Source: Paragordius varius
Taxonomy: Eukaryota > Nematomorpha
Length of the DNA: 64,000 nt
Direction of reading: 5' to 3'
NCBI GenBank assembly: GCA_964247055.1
Contig: OZ176057.1
Location: 6,262,001-6,326,000, forward strand
Shown here: positions 13,816 to 26,575 of the stretch, piece by piece
Numbering within the stretch: position 1 is the first letter of the stretch
Layout: each line of letters begins with the position of its first letter
The notes under the pieces: model-generated
Database searches by the model: none
What the model saw: the letters and a program-made list of their open reading frames with translations, nothing else
Told to the model about the DNA's origin: nothing
Program-made: the position numbers and the translations under genes

Positions 13816-14179
13816 AATTAATTGATTTCTTTTTTATTGGGTTACCTACTATAAGATTTTACGGTAAACTATATATAATATAATTTTTTTGGTCATACCT
13901 TTTTTGGAACAATCAATCTCTCCGAGCGCATAGTTAATTCCATCACAGATCAAATACAATTCAAATCTGCAAAAAATTAATACCCATATGGTGTGTTGAA
14001 TTACTCCATCAACACAAGTTAGAAGTTTAAACAAAATTCGTGTTTTACAAGTATTCGCGGGAGATCCATAACAAATAGATCTATTGTATGTTTTTTAAAA
14101 AGGCCACCAAAAAAATTTTTTGTTTATATGGTTTACCGTAAAAGTTATAGGTAATTCAATGAAACAATTAGATGTACAT

Positions 14180-14545
14180 ACCCGCAGCAAGTCATTGGCC
14201 GACCATCGATCGGTGACCTCTTTGCGCAAAGAGTTTTGTAAAAAATCAGTGAAAGCTCTCGAAATTGATTTCGGCAGGGTGGGGATCCCTGTTTTGATAA
14301 TTTTATGTGATATCTAACTGAAAATGAAGGTGGAATTTAAAGATAAATCTAATCTCTAACCTCCAATTTATGCCGTATGGAGGGTTTCCTACAACTAATT
14401 TGATTAGTATTATTCCAAGGACCAAATGCACTTTGCAATCATAAGAGTCTCGACAGAGCATGTCGTAGGACATAAAATGGCGTTCCAACGATGTCTGAAG
14501 TAAAATTGGTTGAACGGAATCAGGAAATACCAAAATCAGCCAAAC
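14180..14545 (-). pseudogene. Kinase fragment, unit 3, right arm
   Basis: Minus-strand arm. The IILIKLVVGNPPYGINW stretch is well kept, while the activation segment is frame-shifted. The X-XI block is at about 14,185-14,290. The outer flank switches at about 14,550 to the variant also seen at 33,300 and 51,480. Confidence 0.7.
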
Positions 14546-15239
14546 CGATAAAATAGATTATTTAGTAAACACTTTTTCTGTATTTTTGCCGAATGCGCTA
14601 AAATGTTTCAATAAAATCGGAATAAAATGAATTAGGAATCAAGATATATTTGGCATAATTATAGCGAAGAATTTTTACCGTCCAAGAATATACTTTATTT
14701 TTTTAAAAAAGGCGTCTTATTTAAATACAACCAACGTGTGAAAATACACGATTGTTGATAACTTTATAATATTTAAAATAATCGCACCAACAATAAAACC
14801 ATTTTTACCCAAAACAAAATTAAAATATATATCATATTTTTAATAGCACAATAGGTGAGATGCAAATAGATTTTCAATCGATAGATAAATTGCATGGTCA
14901 AACTACAAACAAACAAACCATAATAAATAATGGTGAGAGATGATATGGAAAAAAAGAAAAACCAGGGGAAACCTTAAATGTGGCGAAATGATAGCGTAGA
15001 ATCCTTACTTGCAATAAAAAATGACATATGAATGATGTTAATAATTAAAACATGTATATTAATATAAAAAACTGCTGAACAGCACAAGTAAAGACTTAAA
15101 AATAACGTGGCATGAAATAGCGATCAAACTTTATAAAAACATTAATTAATGGAACTATTTATAAAATCAAATAGTTGGTTGCATTAAAAAGGATTAACAA
15201 TAATTATGATCCTAGCAAAATTAAAAATAATGAGAAAAC

Positions 15240-15560
15240 TTTTAAATACTAATTTGAACCTTGAATCTAAGATACACACTTTGACATACGAGGTTTCATC
15301 CTACAAGATTTTACCACAGAAGAAATAGCGTTTGTAATAAAAGATGTGGAATCAAAAACAAAATTACCCCCTAAATATGTCAACAAAAACAAATGAGGGT
15401 TACTCCGATAACTCTTGAATTTTTGGCAGAGCTGTTATACTTAATATATAAAAGCAATTTAATTTCAAATGGTAGGTATGCCATATTAGCCACCCAAAAC
15501 ATGGCTAACCAACCAAATTCTTCAAACGTAAATCAAGAAAGGAGGACAGAGGTGGAAACG
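15240..15560 (+). mobile_element. Decayed LINE reverse transcriptase fragment, variant unit
   Basis: Short remnant with an EEIAFVIKD stretch and RVTPITLEFLAELLYLIYKS, then divergence into unrelated sequence. The 97-codon open frame at 15,393-15,686 begins in this fragment and runs into unrelated DNA, so it is not called a gene. Confidence 0.5.
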
Positions 15561-15959
15561 CATAATGTGCTTGATATGTGGCTTATTTTTGGATATAATT
15601 ATATTCGCCAAGATCGTTTATGGGAAATTGAGATGTCACAAATAACCTTAAACTTTTGTACCCAATCATTTTCACATGTGCAATAATTCTTATTACCAGA
15701 TATTTTTTGGTTTATATATCTAAGGTGACCAGATTTTTTTAAGGAAAAAGCGGGACAAATCTGAGAGGGGGGTCATTGGGGGGTACAACCAAAAATTTTT
15801 ATATAAAAAATTATTGTAATATTTATTTATTTTTAACACAAATACATTATAAAAATAAAAAAATTTGTACCTTACAGGTTGTTTGTACCTTATTCAATAA
15901 ATTTACATGTGCACGAACAAAGGGTGAAGTGATTGTAATATTCTAGAAAAAAAATAATA

Positions 15960-16690
15960 AAGACGAAATCATCACAAAGTGCGCTGGGTGATGCAAGAAG
16001 CGGCACAAAAAATATTTTCACAATTTAGCGAATAATCTTAATTAAAGCATTATTGGCAGATACACAACGCTATTCAGACAACTACTGATTTGTTAACCCT
16101 GGATGTAGAAAATATAGATGTTAAAATGCTTGGATATTGTAGAACTGTTGGTTAGCTCTTTTGCCAGCGATTGAAATATTAATAAAAATGTGATCTCCTA
16201 GAATCCTATTTTTTATCACAGGACAAAGGTCAAAATTCCAAGTCAAAAAAGGTTAGAAAATAATTTTATGCCATTACCTAATCGCAATATTATAAAACAT
16301 CCAGAAAGACAAGGCTTAATGAATAGCCAGAATATAAAAATGTTTTATACAAACAGAAACGATTATTTGAACACAAGACGGTGCACAATGACACTTTTTT
16401 ATTAAGTCTCATTATTAAATAAATATATTGAATGAAAACTTAAATTATGGACAACAGAAAAAAATACGTAGGATAGAAATGGTTAAAATAATCATTTTTA
16501 AACAAATTATGTTCCATACAATAATATTTTAATTATAAAATTTGCATTATCTTTACCTGAACCACTGCTATTGAACGCGTTTTTCCACATTAAATTAAGT
16601 AAGGACACGGAATCAAATTTAAATGTTGTATAAAAGCCATTTTATGTGTTCAAATATAATTTGACAAATTATGAAGACTTATACAATATT
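15960..16690 (+). pseudogene. Second, deleted hAT transposase copy
   Basis: Plus-strand copy of the same transposase family. AIQTTTDLLTLDVENIDVK near 16,070 corresponds to AIQTAADLLPLDVENVVVK of the minus copy. ALSLPEPLLLNAFFHI near 16,555 corresponds to the LPGTNAATERVFF end. A large internal part is missing, frames are broken, and no finger is left. It converges on the minus copy. Confidence 0.65.
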
Positions 16691-17160
16691 TTAAGTAATT
16701 TTGTTTATTTTTTAACAAAAAACTTTAATATAAGAAAATATTTTTCATTGGTATATTTTTTTGAGCGAATGCGTTTTAGCAGATTGTCATCATTTTTTAA
16801 AATATTGTAGAAAAGTCTTTACAAGAATTTGTCAAATTATATTTGACAGATAAGACGGCCTTTAAAGTTTCAACATTTAATTTTGATTTTTCCAATGTCC
16901 ACGCCTGATTTACTGTGGAAAAAAACGCGCTCAGTAGCAGCGTTGGTTCCAGGTAAAGATAGTGCGAATTCCACAATTTTTAAAATATTATTGTATGTAA
17001 TATAAGTTGGCTTCAAAATGATGAAATATTTCCAACCATTTCTTTTCTACTGTATATTTTTCTTTTGTGCATAATTTAAGTTTTTCATTATTAATATATC
17101 TTTTAACTAATGATACTTCAGAAAAAAGATCATTTTCTGAGATTATTTTATGAGAATTTT
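16640..17160 (-). pseudogene. hAT transposase C-terminal (dimerisation) part
   Basis: Continuation of the minus-strand transposase after the LINE. ISENDLFSEVSLVKRY and EKKWLEIFHHFEANLYYIQ lead into LSLPGTNAATERVFF, the Dimer_Tnp_hAT motif (usually LP-x-T-x-x-x-ER-x-FS). A frameshift lies before the motif. Its 3' part meets the 3' part of the plus-strand copy near 16,690. Confidence 0.75.
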
Positions 17161-17164
17161 TGGG

Positions 17165-20100
17165 ACCAGATATGTTGTTGTTATAAGCTAGTCATATACT
17201 GACTCTTGGCTTTCTCATAGATTAGTGTTCTCCATTTTAGGCGATCCTGTGATTCTCTCAACAGTTGATGAAAGGTTAGATTTGTTATTGATTTGAGCAC
17301 ATCGATCCACCGCTTTTTGGGTCGGCCCCTTCTGCGGGTGCCATCTACCAACCCAAAGAGTATGCTTTTTTCAAGCGAGTCGGATCGCAGAATATGACCC
17401 AGATATTTTAGCTGTTTAAAGGTTATTAAATCGTAAAGTAAAAATTCGGGTTTAATGAATTTGAGTATGTAAGAATTGGAGATGTGGGCTTTCCAGGAGA
17501 TTCCCAATATTTTTCGAAAGCACCACATTTGAAAAGAGTTTATGCGGGCTTTGTCAATGGAATTGCATATCCATGATTCGGACCCATAAATTGCCACGGG
17601 GTATATCATCGCCTTCAGGATGGCAAGTTTAGTTGGAAGTCTTATGACCGACGAGTTCCAAATTTTGGCCAGTTTACCCATAGTAGCACGTCCCAATGCT
17701 AGTCGTGCTCGTATGTCGGGATCCGAGCTACCGTCGGATGTAATTATGGAGCCTAGATATTTACAGTGATCGGTTAGTTCGATGGGGGAGTTATTGATTG
17801 TAAATGGTAGTTGTGGAGCGTTTAGGATCATTATTTTAGATTTAGCTGGGTTCAGCTTAAGGCCCATCAAACTTGCTTCGATGGTGAGATTATTTAAAAG
17901 ATAGGTCATGTCCGTGTAGGATTCTGACAAGAGAATGGTGTCGTCGGCGTACCGGAGATTGCAAATAGTAAGACCACCGATCCGTGCCCCAATATGTTGT
18001 GGAAAGTTACAATTGCGTATTAATGTTTCTGTGTATAAGTTAAATAGGAGGGGAGAAAGGACACATCCTTGTCTCACACCTCTGAGAATAGGAAACCAGT
18101 CGGTGGGACCGAATTGAGTTTTAATCGCAGCTGTTTGTCCAGAATACAGCGATCGAAGCAGGAATATTATGTGCGGGGAAACTCCGGAGGATCGTAATAT
18201 TCTCCATAGGCAGTCGTGGTTGACTGTATCAAATGCCATACTGAAGTCTAAAAAGCAGCAATATAGACTTTTCCCAAATTCATTGTATCTTCGGATTATT
18301 GTATTAAGATTAACTATATGATTGGTAGTGTTTCTCTTTGCTCTAAAGCCAGCCTGCACCTCAGATATTTCAAAGTCCAACGAGGATGAGATTCTTTTCA
18401 GTATAATCTTGAGAAGAAGTTTTGATAGTTTATTGGTGATAGCGATCATTCTGTAGTTCTGACAAAGATGGGGATTTCCCTTTTTAAAAAAGGGTAGGAG
18501 AAAAGATTTAATCCAATCATCCGGCCAAATACAGGTTTGAAAAACTTTTTGTAAAAGATCAGTTAAGAAATAGAGGGGGATTGTGTGAAGAATTTTTATT
18601 GGAATATCATTGTAACCTAAGGAGTTGGAGGATGAAAATTGTTTTAAGGCGTATTGAACTTCATCAGGTAAAATTGGGGAATCAAGTTCTGAAGCTTTAA
18701 GGAATGTGCTAATGGATGAATGAGGACTAGAGTCGACATGATAGAGAGAAGTACCGAATTCTTCCCAGCGTTTGATTATTTCCTTTTTATTTGTTAATAT
18801 TACATTATCAGTGTTGCTTATGTTCCCCAGATTTTTGGAGTTGTGAGGAACAAGTAAATGTAGTTTTTGGTATATGTTCTGGCTATTGGCGTGAGCCAGT
18901 TCTAATTCTTTGCAAATAGCTAGGTAGTGAAGATTGATATCAATCTTGGATTGTAGCTTGAATTGAGTATTTAATGTGCGGTACTCAGTAATGTTGTTGT
19001 TTATTTTAGCCAATCTGCGTTTATTGGCCAAGACAATAGAATCATTAGAGAGACATGGATTGTTAGGATGTTTGCGTTGAAGTGGAAAGTGCTTGGGTAT
19101 AAGTTCGTTGATTGCAGTCAAGGTCTGATGCCAATGGTTGTTCACGTTCAGATTATTAGTGTTAATATTACTTAGGGAAGTATTCAGTTTGAGTATAAAT
19201 TCACTTGAAACATTGGAAAAGTCGAAGCGGTTTTTAGCTTTATTGTGCGGTAATTTAGTTCCTAACTTAAATTTAAGTTTAATAGCAAGAAGTTGATGAT
19301 CGGAGCCTATTACGATTCCTGGGAAAGTTTTAGCTCCTATAATGAATTTGAGCCATTTTTGTTGGATGAGGATAAAGTCAATTTGTGAACGGGTATTTTT
19401 TGGAGAAACCCACGTATATCTTCATCTGAGGGGAATATCAAAAAAGGTATTGGTAATGGCAAGTTTTTGGTCTACACAAAATTCAATTAGTTTGTCACCA
19501 CGAAGATTTCTTTTCCCAAGACCAAAGCCACCAGTGACATTGCGTTCAACCTCACAACCTAGGGTAGCGTTAAGATCTCCAGATATTATTATTATTTCGT
19601 TTTTATTGCAACTTATGACTGTGTTATGAAGCTGAGTGTAGAAATGTTCTATATCTTCCTCGGAGGAATTGCTAGTAGGAGCATAAGCTTGGATCAAATT
19701 AAGTTTCAATGGATGTGTATTGAATGTAATTTTAATGATTCTATCGTTGATAAAATTGGGCTCGTCAGCGAATAAAGCAAAAGATTTGTGAATGATGATA
19801 CCTGTACCGTATCTTCTGAGATTGGAATGGCCGGAATGGTATAATATATAGTTGTTATCGATTATATATCCATTGTTCATTATATGGGTTTCCGATAATC
19901 CAATAATTGGAATAGTGTGGTTTTTCATGGCTAACTGGAGAAGTCTGAATTTCGGTAGGGAGTATCCCTGTAGATTTAAATTTCCAATTTTTAGAATATT
20001 TGAAATTTTCGGAGAATTCATAGGAGTCCAAGATAGCAACACAATTATGAGAGGATTTAATATAAAAATAGATAAATAATACAAAAAAAAGGATAAAATA

Positions 20101-20200
20101 ATAGCAAAATTAATGGATAATTAGGAAGATAATAAAGGATAAAGGGAGATAAAATGCCGTCGGCACTTAGCAAAGATTAAATAAATAGGTTTAATGAAGG
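17165..20200 (-). mobile_element. RTE-clade (BovB-like) LINE, almost intact
   Basis: A non-LTR retrotransposon inserted in the minus-strand hAT transposase in the same orientation. The single ORF carries an APE endonuclease and a reverse transcriptase. The 3' end after the stop codon is very short (TTATAACAACAACA), as usual for RTE elements, which end in short tandem repeats instead of poly-A. Boundaries are inferred from where hAT coding sequence resumes and are good to a few tens of bases. Base composition is less AT-rich than the surroundings, consistent with a young arrival. Confidence 0.85.
17181..20084 (-). CDS. RTE LINE ORF: endonuclease-reverse transcriptase, one internal stop
   Basis: One frame runs from 20,084 to 17,181 (about 967 codons), broken only by TGA at 19,421-19,419. 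The likely start is the internal Met of MNSPKISNILKIGNLNLQ. Endonuclease motifs are IGLSETH, a GDLNATLG block and, after the stop, IDFIL and GSDHQLL. The reverse transcriptase shows KKGNP..QNYRMIAITNKLSKLL, FLDFSMAFDTVNHDCLW, GVRQGCVLSPLLFNLY and the catalytic LRYADDTILL. The C-terminal region (PVAIYGSESW, FKQLKYLGHILR, GTRRRGRPKKRW) matches the RTE/BovB clade closely. The stop codon lies where Arg would continue the endonuclease, so a C-to-T change of CGA is plausible. Copies elsewhere may be active. Confidence 0.85.
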
Positions 20201-20229
20201 ATCTATACTATCAAGATAAAGTGGGTACG

Positions 20230-21625
20230 ACCCTTCTCCATCTTGAACATATGGACCTAACAAATGATTTTTGAACATCTCACCAATTAATTCTGATTTT
20301 AATGTTATTCAATGAAAATGATCCATTTTATTGAATTGCGTCGTCCATTCTTCCAAATGGTCTTTACAGTTTGTATAAAACATTTTTATATGGTACAGGA
20401 TATCTTGGCGATTTATTCCTTGTTTTTCTAAATTATTTATTATATTACGGATGATTAATGATATAAAAATATTTTCTAACCGTTCTTGACATTGGAATTT
20501 TAGGTTACTAACTTCATTAACTACTTCGATTGCCGAAATTTTGTCACCTTTTATAAATTTAATAACATTTTGAAGCAGAGAAGCTTGATTATGTAAGAAT
20601 AACCATATTTTTGAAGAACTTTCAAAAAACTTTTTTAAAGTTGAAGGACATTTGTCCTGTGATAAAAAAAAGATTTTAAAGGATCATACATTTTTAAAAT
20701 ACTTTCGATAGCTGGCCTAAAAGCTAACCAACGAGTTTTACAATATCCAAGCATTTTTTGCTATTTCTGCATTTTCACAGAATTCTTTAAGCGTTTCAAC
20801 ACGTACCGTGTATATATAAAAATAGGAATATATTTTAACAACTACATTTTCCACATCTAGGGGTAACAAATCAGCAGCAGTTTGAATAGCGTTGTGTATT
20901 ATATGCGCTGCACACCCAACGCCAATAATGTTTTGATTAAGATTATCTGCTAATTTATGCATATTATTCGTTCCCTTGCTTTTCCACCGAAGTTCGTATT
21001 GGTGTTGTCAGCGCAATATGCAATAATTTTGTCTTTTAAATTATTTTTTTCTAGCATATGCATTATTGGAGTAAATATTATTTCGGAATTTTCACCGGGT
21101 AGAGAAATTAAATCTAAAATTTTGGGAAATAATTTTGTTTCATGGTGATATGATGCATCAGAGTATAGGGATAAGAAATTAATTTTCAGCAAATCTTTTT
21201 GTATTTCAGAAAATGCATGTGGCGAAAGGACATTGCACACAATGGCTTCAGCCTTTGTACGGGCACATGTAAATTTTTTATGGAATAATGTGCGAATAAC
21301 CTAGATACAGTCCATAGATCTAAAGGAATCATTATGATTAACGGCGTGAAAAGATAACACGCCCTCAGCTGGTGCCAAATTCTTTTCTTCCTCTCCAAAA
21401 GCGGTTTTTCGAAAAAAATCGCTCATTTTGTAATAAGATGCCGCCATATCTAAACGCTTTTTATGTTTCTGTGTTTCCATATGCTTTGTAGTATCATGCT
21501 TCCATGTGCTAGGGTGAATTTCCCCTCGCATATAAGACATTTACATTCTTCGTTTTTTTTTGATGAAAGGAAAATCTTTCATTAATTCATCGTTGAATTT
21601 ACCTCTTTTTGTGCTCATATTTATA
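20230..21625 (-). pseudogene. hAT transposase with BED-like finger and DUF4371-like core, N-terminal part
   Basis: Transposase of the composite element. A BED-like zinc finger region (GEIHPSTWKHDTTKHMETQK with H-x-H spacing) is followed by a linker. Then come FLSLYSDASYHHETKLFP, IIAYCADNTNTNFGG, IGVGCAAHIIHNAIQTAADL and YSYFYIYTVRVETLKEF, all typical of the DUF4371/hAT proteins common in insect genomes. Several frameshifts separate these pieces (near 20,740, 20,955 and 21,190-21,300), so it is a pseudogene. The C-terminal part lies beyond the inserted LINE at 16,640-17,160. Confidence 0.8.
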
Positions 21626-21956
21626 AACTACTATTAGTATAATAAATATTATATTACCTTAATTTTCTAGAATCAACGTGTAAGGTACCGATATGTGGTA
21701 TCAATTTGTCTTTTAAGCTACCGATTTTCGGTATTAACTTGGCTTTTGATAATTATGACAGTAGTAGTAGGAAGCAAAGTGTATAATCATATGATATAAA
21801 TTCGAATAAAAATAAATATTTTTAAATTAAAAATAAAAAATTTTAATTTAAAATTTAAACGGATAAAAAAAATTTATTTGTATTAAAAAAAAATTTTTTT
21901 ATATAATCGTGAAAAAGCGGGACTGTCCCGCCAAAAGCGGGACGTCTGGTCACCTT

Positions 21957-23270
21957 ATATATATCACACGATTATGAATCTGTAAGTAAAACTAAATCAA
22001 CCCATAACGGCTTCAGATGTTAATCCTGTAAATGAAGATAAACTAATTAAAAAGAAATGAATGGAATTTTGGTTTAAAATAAATGTCTTTATGATTGCTG
22101 ATTAATACTTGTATCTTTGGAATCCAATCAGAGATCTTAAATAGCCTTTTAAGGTAAATCTCATTGTAAAAGTTCTAATATTAATTACCTACCCTATCAC
22201 AAACACAAACCAGATGTTTTTATTTAATATAATGCAATAATATTTAACATTACAAAAACGATCAAATATAAATTTTTTATTTAATAAGTTTGTGGCAAGA
22301 TTCAATTTTTAGCCTGATAGTTAAATAACTAAATTTGTAGGTTAATAGCACAGTGTAAACATGATAAAATATTATATTCCGATTATCAGGAATCTCATAA
22401 TGCTTTTGGTTTTTGGATTATATAGTGACAGATGAAAGTTATTTACTTTTTTGGTAAGTCCTATATATCGGAAAATGGCATATTTTGAGCTCATTTAAAT
22501 TTTTTGGATGAAAGCTAAATGTTCATTCCAAAAATTATCACTAAAATATATCATAAACTACTTGTAAAAGCAAAACTATATTTTTTTATATTTCAATTTT
22601 TAAATGTAGACTCCGATATCCCATTTTTTTTGTTTTTAAAACGGGTAGTTCTTTTTATAGCGAAAATTCTTGTTTAAAATTGTCAAACCTTTGTTTTACA
22701 TATATAAAAACACATATAGCGTTTATTCATAAATTCATTTTAAATGTAATGTTGAGAATCCTTAAAAAATAGTATGTATATTTAAACATCTTCTCATTAT
22801 AATTACAAATGCACTTCTAACCACATGACTTATGTGATTAATAATGGAAAGTGTTTAAAGGGCGTATGGTTTCATCAATTAAAAATTTCGGTTGCCCTCA
22901 ATCTGTATTAAATCATTGTTATATATTACTTATTCACCAATTTCAAAAAATGCTTTCGCTTTAACAATTGTGATTTCCCGTAATGTCTAATATTTATAAT
23001 TACTACTGCATCGAGTATAACGATAAAACACGCAGCAATCCATATATTGTGGCATAACATTATTATACGTAATATCGAAATAGAATAATCTTTAATCCGA
23101 TTCTATCATATATATTAAATATTATCACACATTTTTCTCAATAGTATAAAAAGCTTTTATTCTTTGATTTGTAACTTCTATCGTCTAAAATTGGGACGGC
23201 TCAAATACACAAAACATTCAAGTTATAATGGTAAAATGTAACCTGAAAACTTTGTTTAATTATTTACATT
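21957..23270. other. Unassigned repeat-derived spacer
   Basis: No gene seen. The part at 22,400-23,270 is recognisably related to 35,000-36,300: shared stretches are a TCATTCCAAAAA block, a block around TATATTACTTATTCACCAAT and a TTTCCCGTAATGT block. It is therefore another dispersed member of the array's flanking sequence. Confidence 0.5.
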
Positions 23271-23279
23271 TAACTAAAA

Positions 23280-24560
23280 TACATATTTCCTGTCAAGCAC
23301 TGTGATTATCCTGATACATTTTACAATCGGAATATATAAATATAATCACACTGTTTTATTAAAGAATTGAAAGCATTTATACTACTAACTAATTAAATCA
23401 TCTAAATACTAATAATATGGCTATTTACTTTGCAATTATATTAAAAAAGAAAGCCACAATATTTCCTTTTTGGTTTTTACTTTTCTGCGGATTACATAAA
23501 AAATCAATTTAAGAAAAAAATCAGATAAATCTTTCACTTTCTTTTTTTCAATAAATGAAGTCCATAGCAAACACCCGTTTAGATAAAATCTAAAGATATA
23601 ATTTATAAAACGCATGTCAATACTTTGGTATGTTTATTCAGCGTTCTAAAAAACTTTGTTCTATCTTAATTTTTTTAATTAACATAAAGACTACATCAAA
23701 ATATATTAATAGAATGTTTATATTTTCTGTAACGTTCTAAATAGTTTGTTCGATTGTCACATTTTGATATATTAACACAAAGGCTACATCGTTTAAAAAT
23801 ATTATGCTGTTTAATCCCCTTATGTGATTTTTTGGAACTACGACCCTATGCTAGATTGTACAAAATACATGAGTGAAAAATTGGACAGAAGTTAACGGTT
23901 TGACAAAAATATATTCACAATAACGGAATCAAACAAAAAGCGTATTTTTGGATTTAGATTCTTAGTGAGTATTTTTTAAAATAATTACACCTTATCAAAC
24001 AACTAATTTAAATGAACTGTTAAAAACATTAGCAATTTTAACGCTGGAAAAAGTTATTTACAATTCAAGCCTCCAATTCAATTAAAGTGTTAGGTTACTA
24101 ATAAAAATATTAAAATTTAATAAATTTGCAGATTTTAATTTAAATAAAATTGTGTTTGTATATGTAATAACTCATTAGCCCATGCAAGAATTGTATTTTG
24201 TAATAAAAATAGCTAGATTTGACCATAAATATCAATTTTTTCTAAGTTATAAAAAAGTATTTTATGTTGTTAGATCAAATAAATTATTGACAAGTTTACA
24301 AGTACAATGCCAACGTTTGAACTCAAAAAATTTCAACACATTAATCATTTTATAAAAAAAAATCTTAAATCTTAAACATCATCCAACAATCGTCTATAAC
24401 ATTTCATCGTAAAGAGTACTGGTTTTAGAATTACTCACTTAATTTTAATTGGATTAACATTATACATAAAGTTGAAATAATTAATGGAACTATGTAGCGG
24501 GCTGTTAAAATATTTCATATACGAATTTATTGCAATAAAAATTGAAACACGTACAAAAGG
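23280..24560. repeat. Fourth copy of the left-flank segment, without kinase
   Basis: Related to 1,850-3,010 over most of its length (TATGGCTATTTACT, GCAAACACCCGTTTAGATAA, ACATGAGTGAAAAATT). Here the kinase palindrome does not follow, so the segment is a truncated or rearranged unit. Its left edge (TGTGATTATCCTGATACATT) matches the far edge of the inverted solo copy at about 53,870. Confidence 0.6.
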
Positions 24561-26160
24561 AAAAAAATAAAACATAAAAGACAGCCAAACTTTTGAATTC
24601 TTTTATATATTTACAATGTAGTATTTGTTACCAGTTACGTTTGTATTTGTCAGAAATCTTTTTTAATCAAGTATTATAAAATAGGTGTGCCAAAACTTTT
24701 GAATATAAGAGATAGCTTTAACCAGGGTCTTTAATCATATCAAAAAGAATGAAACCGGTCCAAATTAAAAATAATAATATTGTCTTTGGGAAATAACGCA
24801 TGCATTGCGTCTATAATATTAACGTTTTGATTAAATGAAACTTTCCAACATTAAATTATTTAGAATTGGTTTTTGAGAGCGATGATCCATCCTAACTTTT
24901 TTAATGTTTTAAAGTTGCCGTAATAACTTAAAATATACTCAATTCTAAAATGAATTTTTAATTGTAGGAAATTAAATTACTTGTCTGACCTTTAATTCTA
25001 ATTTTTTCCGTTAGACTGATACTTTATTCACGTTTATTAAATTATAATACTTTACAGTTTGCAAATGGTATAATTTTTGTAAGGTGGTCTATCATCTAAT
25101 TTAAATTTAATAATAAGCAGGTGAAGGAAACATTGTATTAAATTTTTGAATAAAAAGGATAGATGACGAATCAACAATTTTTTTAACAATTATTAATAAC
25201 TCAGAAACTTTTTCAAAATCATAAATACGTAATCTTCAAAAACTTATTGATTGCATATTCTTTTTGGCAAATAATAATTGATATAGTTTAGGTTGGATAC
25301 AATTCTGACCATCGAGTTCGGTACACCTTTTGAGTAAAAAAAGATTTGGCAAGTAACGATTCGTGTTCATATATTAGTATAGAGGAAATCGCAAGCATTT
25401 TATATGTGTGTCAACATACGAAAAAGAACATATTTTGTCCTTTAAAAATTTTTTTTATAATATTTTACTGAGAGGAAATTCAAGATGTAAAAAGCAATAA
25501 ATTCCTTATAAATAATGGATACGTGAAAACAGTAAATTTATTCTACGCCCGTATACGTTACATTTATCTTTTTCGGAAAATACAAATAAAGCGTAAAAAT
25601 AACGGCAAAGGACAACCATACTTGTGTCTTATTTATTTCTTCATTTATTTAATTAATTACAAATAATAAATAATCGTGTCGATTTCTTTATTTTTCTTTG
25701 CAACCTAAAATAATTTAAAACAATGAGTCACATTTATATTCTCAGTTTATTAAGGTACACGGTCCTTTGTAAAAATATTTGCCTTTATGTTTTCTAATTT
25801 GTATATAATATTCAAGTAAGATTTTTAGGGTTTTATTTCCGTCAAGTTGTTAATAATTATTTATTCTAAATATATTTGATCAATTTTGATTTTACACAAC
25901 CAACTGATTGTTTTTCCCATTGATATTCTTTATAAATTAAATTATACGGATGAAAAGACACCTAAGTCTTACCTATACTCTATGTAATATTTTAAATAAA
26001 ACTAAATATATCAATTCACATTTTAATTACGCGAAACCCTAACTAAACTATAACTTATTATTATATAATAAAATTATAATATATTAATTATCTTTAAAAT
26101 TATATTTTTTAACGTTTCGTTTATAATTGATTAAATATAAGAAAATTATGGTAATATATT
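24560..26160. other. Unassigned spacer with one MITE
   Basis: No gene is supported. A degraded MITE lies at about 25,550-25,815. The remainder is AT-rich without a frame, a splice-bounded exon or a recognisable repeat. Confidence 0.4.
25550..25815. mobile_element. Degraded MITE, AAATTATACGGACAAAACG family
   Basis: The left end reads AAATAAAGCGTAAAAATAAC, then GGACAACCATAC. The right end reads GGTCCTTTGTAAAAATATTT, then GCCTTTATGTTTTCTAATTT. These resemble the two inverted ends of the intronic MITEs at 48,872 and elsewhere, with drift. Confidence 0.5.
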
Positions 26161-26276
26161 TAAACTGTAAAGAAAATTTTTTAATTTTTTAACGAGTTTC
26201 ACAGTCCGAACATTGCGTAAAAAGTATAAACACTTATCAAATATGTGCAAATCATATATTTATTTTGTTCATTCCA

Positions 26277-26575
26277 GCATAGGGGTGTTTAACACATAGC
26301 CCTTCAAAACTTTATGTGCGCCCCGCCAAAAATTTGGAAATGCATATTTCACAATAATAAACTTACAAAGTTTTGTTAATCACAATATTTCTTAAACAAT
26401 TTTTAAAATTGATCAATTCAATTAACAGGAACTATAGAAAAATTGCTATACTGTGTTGTTTGAAATCTAATAAATTAATTATAATTGCCCATACATATTT
26501 CCCATTCTACCCGCTAGATATTTTGAGCTAAATGCAGCCCGCGAAACCATTTAAGTCGGACAGCCCTATTCTGAT
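26277..26575. mobile_element. hAT-type non-autonomous element or fragment
   Basis: The left end TAGGGGTGTTTAACACATAG and the right part GCAGCCCGCGAAACCATTTA, then GTCGGACAGCCCTA, have the look of short inverted hAT ends of the CAGGGGTGTCAAAC type. Related copies lie in the spacers of units 5 and 6, ending near 29,255 and 31,975. Confidence 0.45.

Larger units (their letters stand above)
10441..15721. repeat. Higher-order repeat unit 3, with a diverged right part
   Basis: Direct repeat of units 1 and 2 up to the end of the kinase palindrome (13,434-14,545). From about 14,550 it changes to a variant flank, again followed by decayed LINE sequence (15,240-15,500). The same variant flank follows the last kinase copy at 33,300 and borders the solo inverted copy at 51,340, so it is a second family of unit ends. 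The composite hAT element begins at 15,722. Confidence 0.75.
15722..21956 (-). mobile_element. Composite hAT-type DNA transposon, two convergent copies
   Basis: The ends are inverted: AAGGTGACCAGATTTTTTTA at the left and GACGTCTGGTCACCTT at the right. Flanking TA-rich 8-mers (TATATCTA and TATATATA) are compatible with an 8-bp target duplication, but the site is low complexity. Inside are two transposase copies tail to tail: a deleted plus-strand copy (about 15,960-16,690) and a fuller minus-strand copy (21,540 down to about 16,700). The minus copy is split by an RTE LINE. The GCGGGAC-rich subterminal sequence is kept at both ends. Confidence 0.8.

Noticed and set aside
15393-15686. 97-codon open frame as a gene
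   Set aside because: It starts inside decayed LINE sequence and runs into unrelated DNA; no splice or protein support.
19342-20079. Plus-strand frames of 60-95 codons opposite the LINE
   Set aside because: Antisense shadows of the RTE endonuclease.
21661-21720. CRISPR-like or regulatory repeat around GGTACCGATATGTGGTATC
   Set aside because: Only a loose pair of similar words in the subterminal part of the hAT element; no array.
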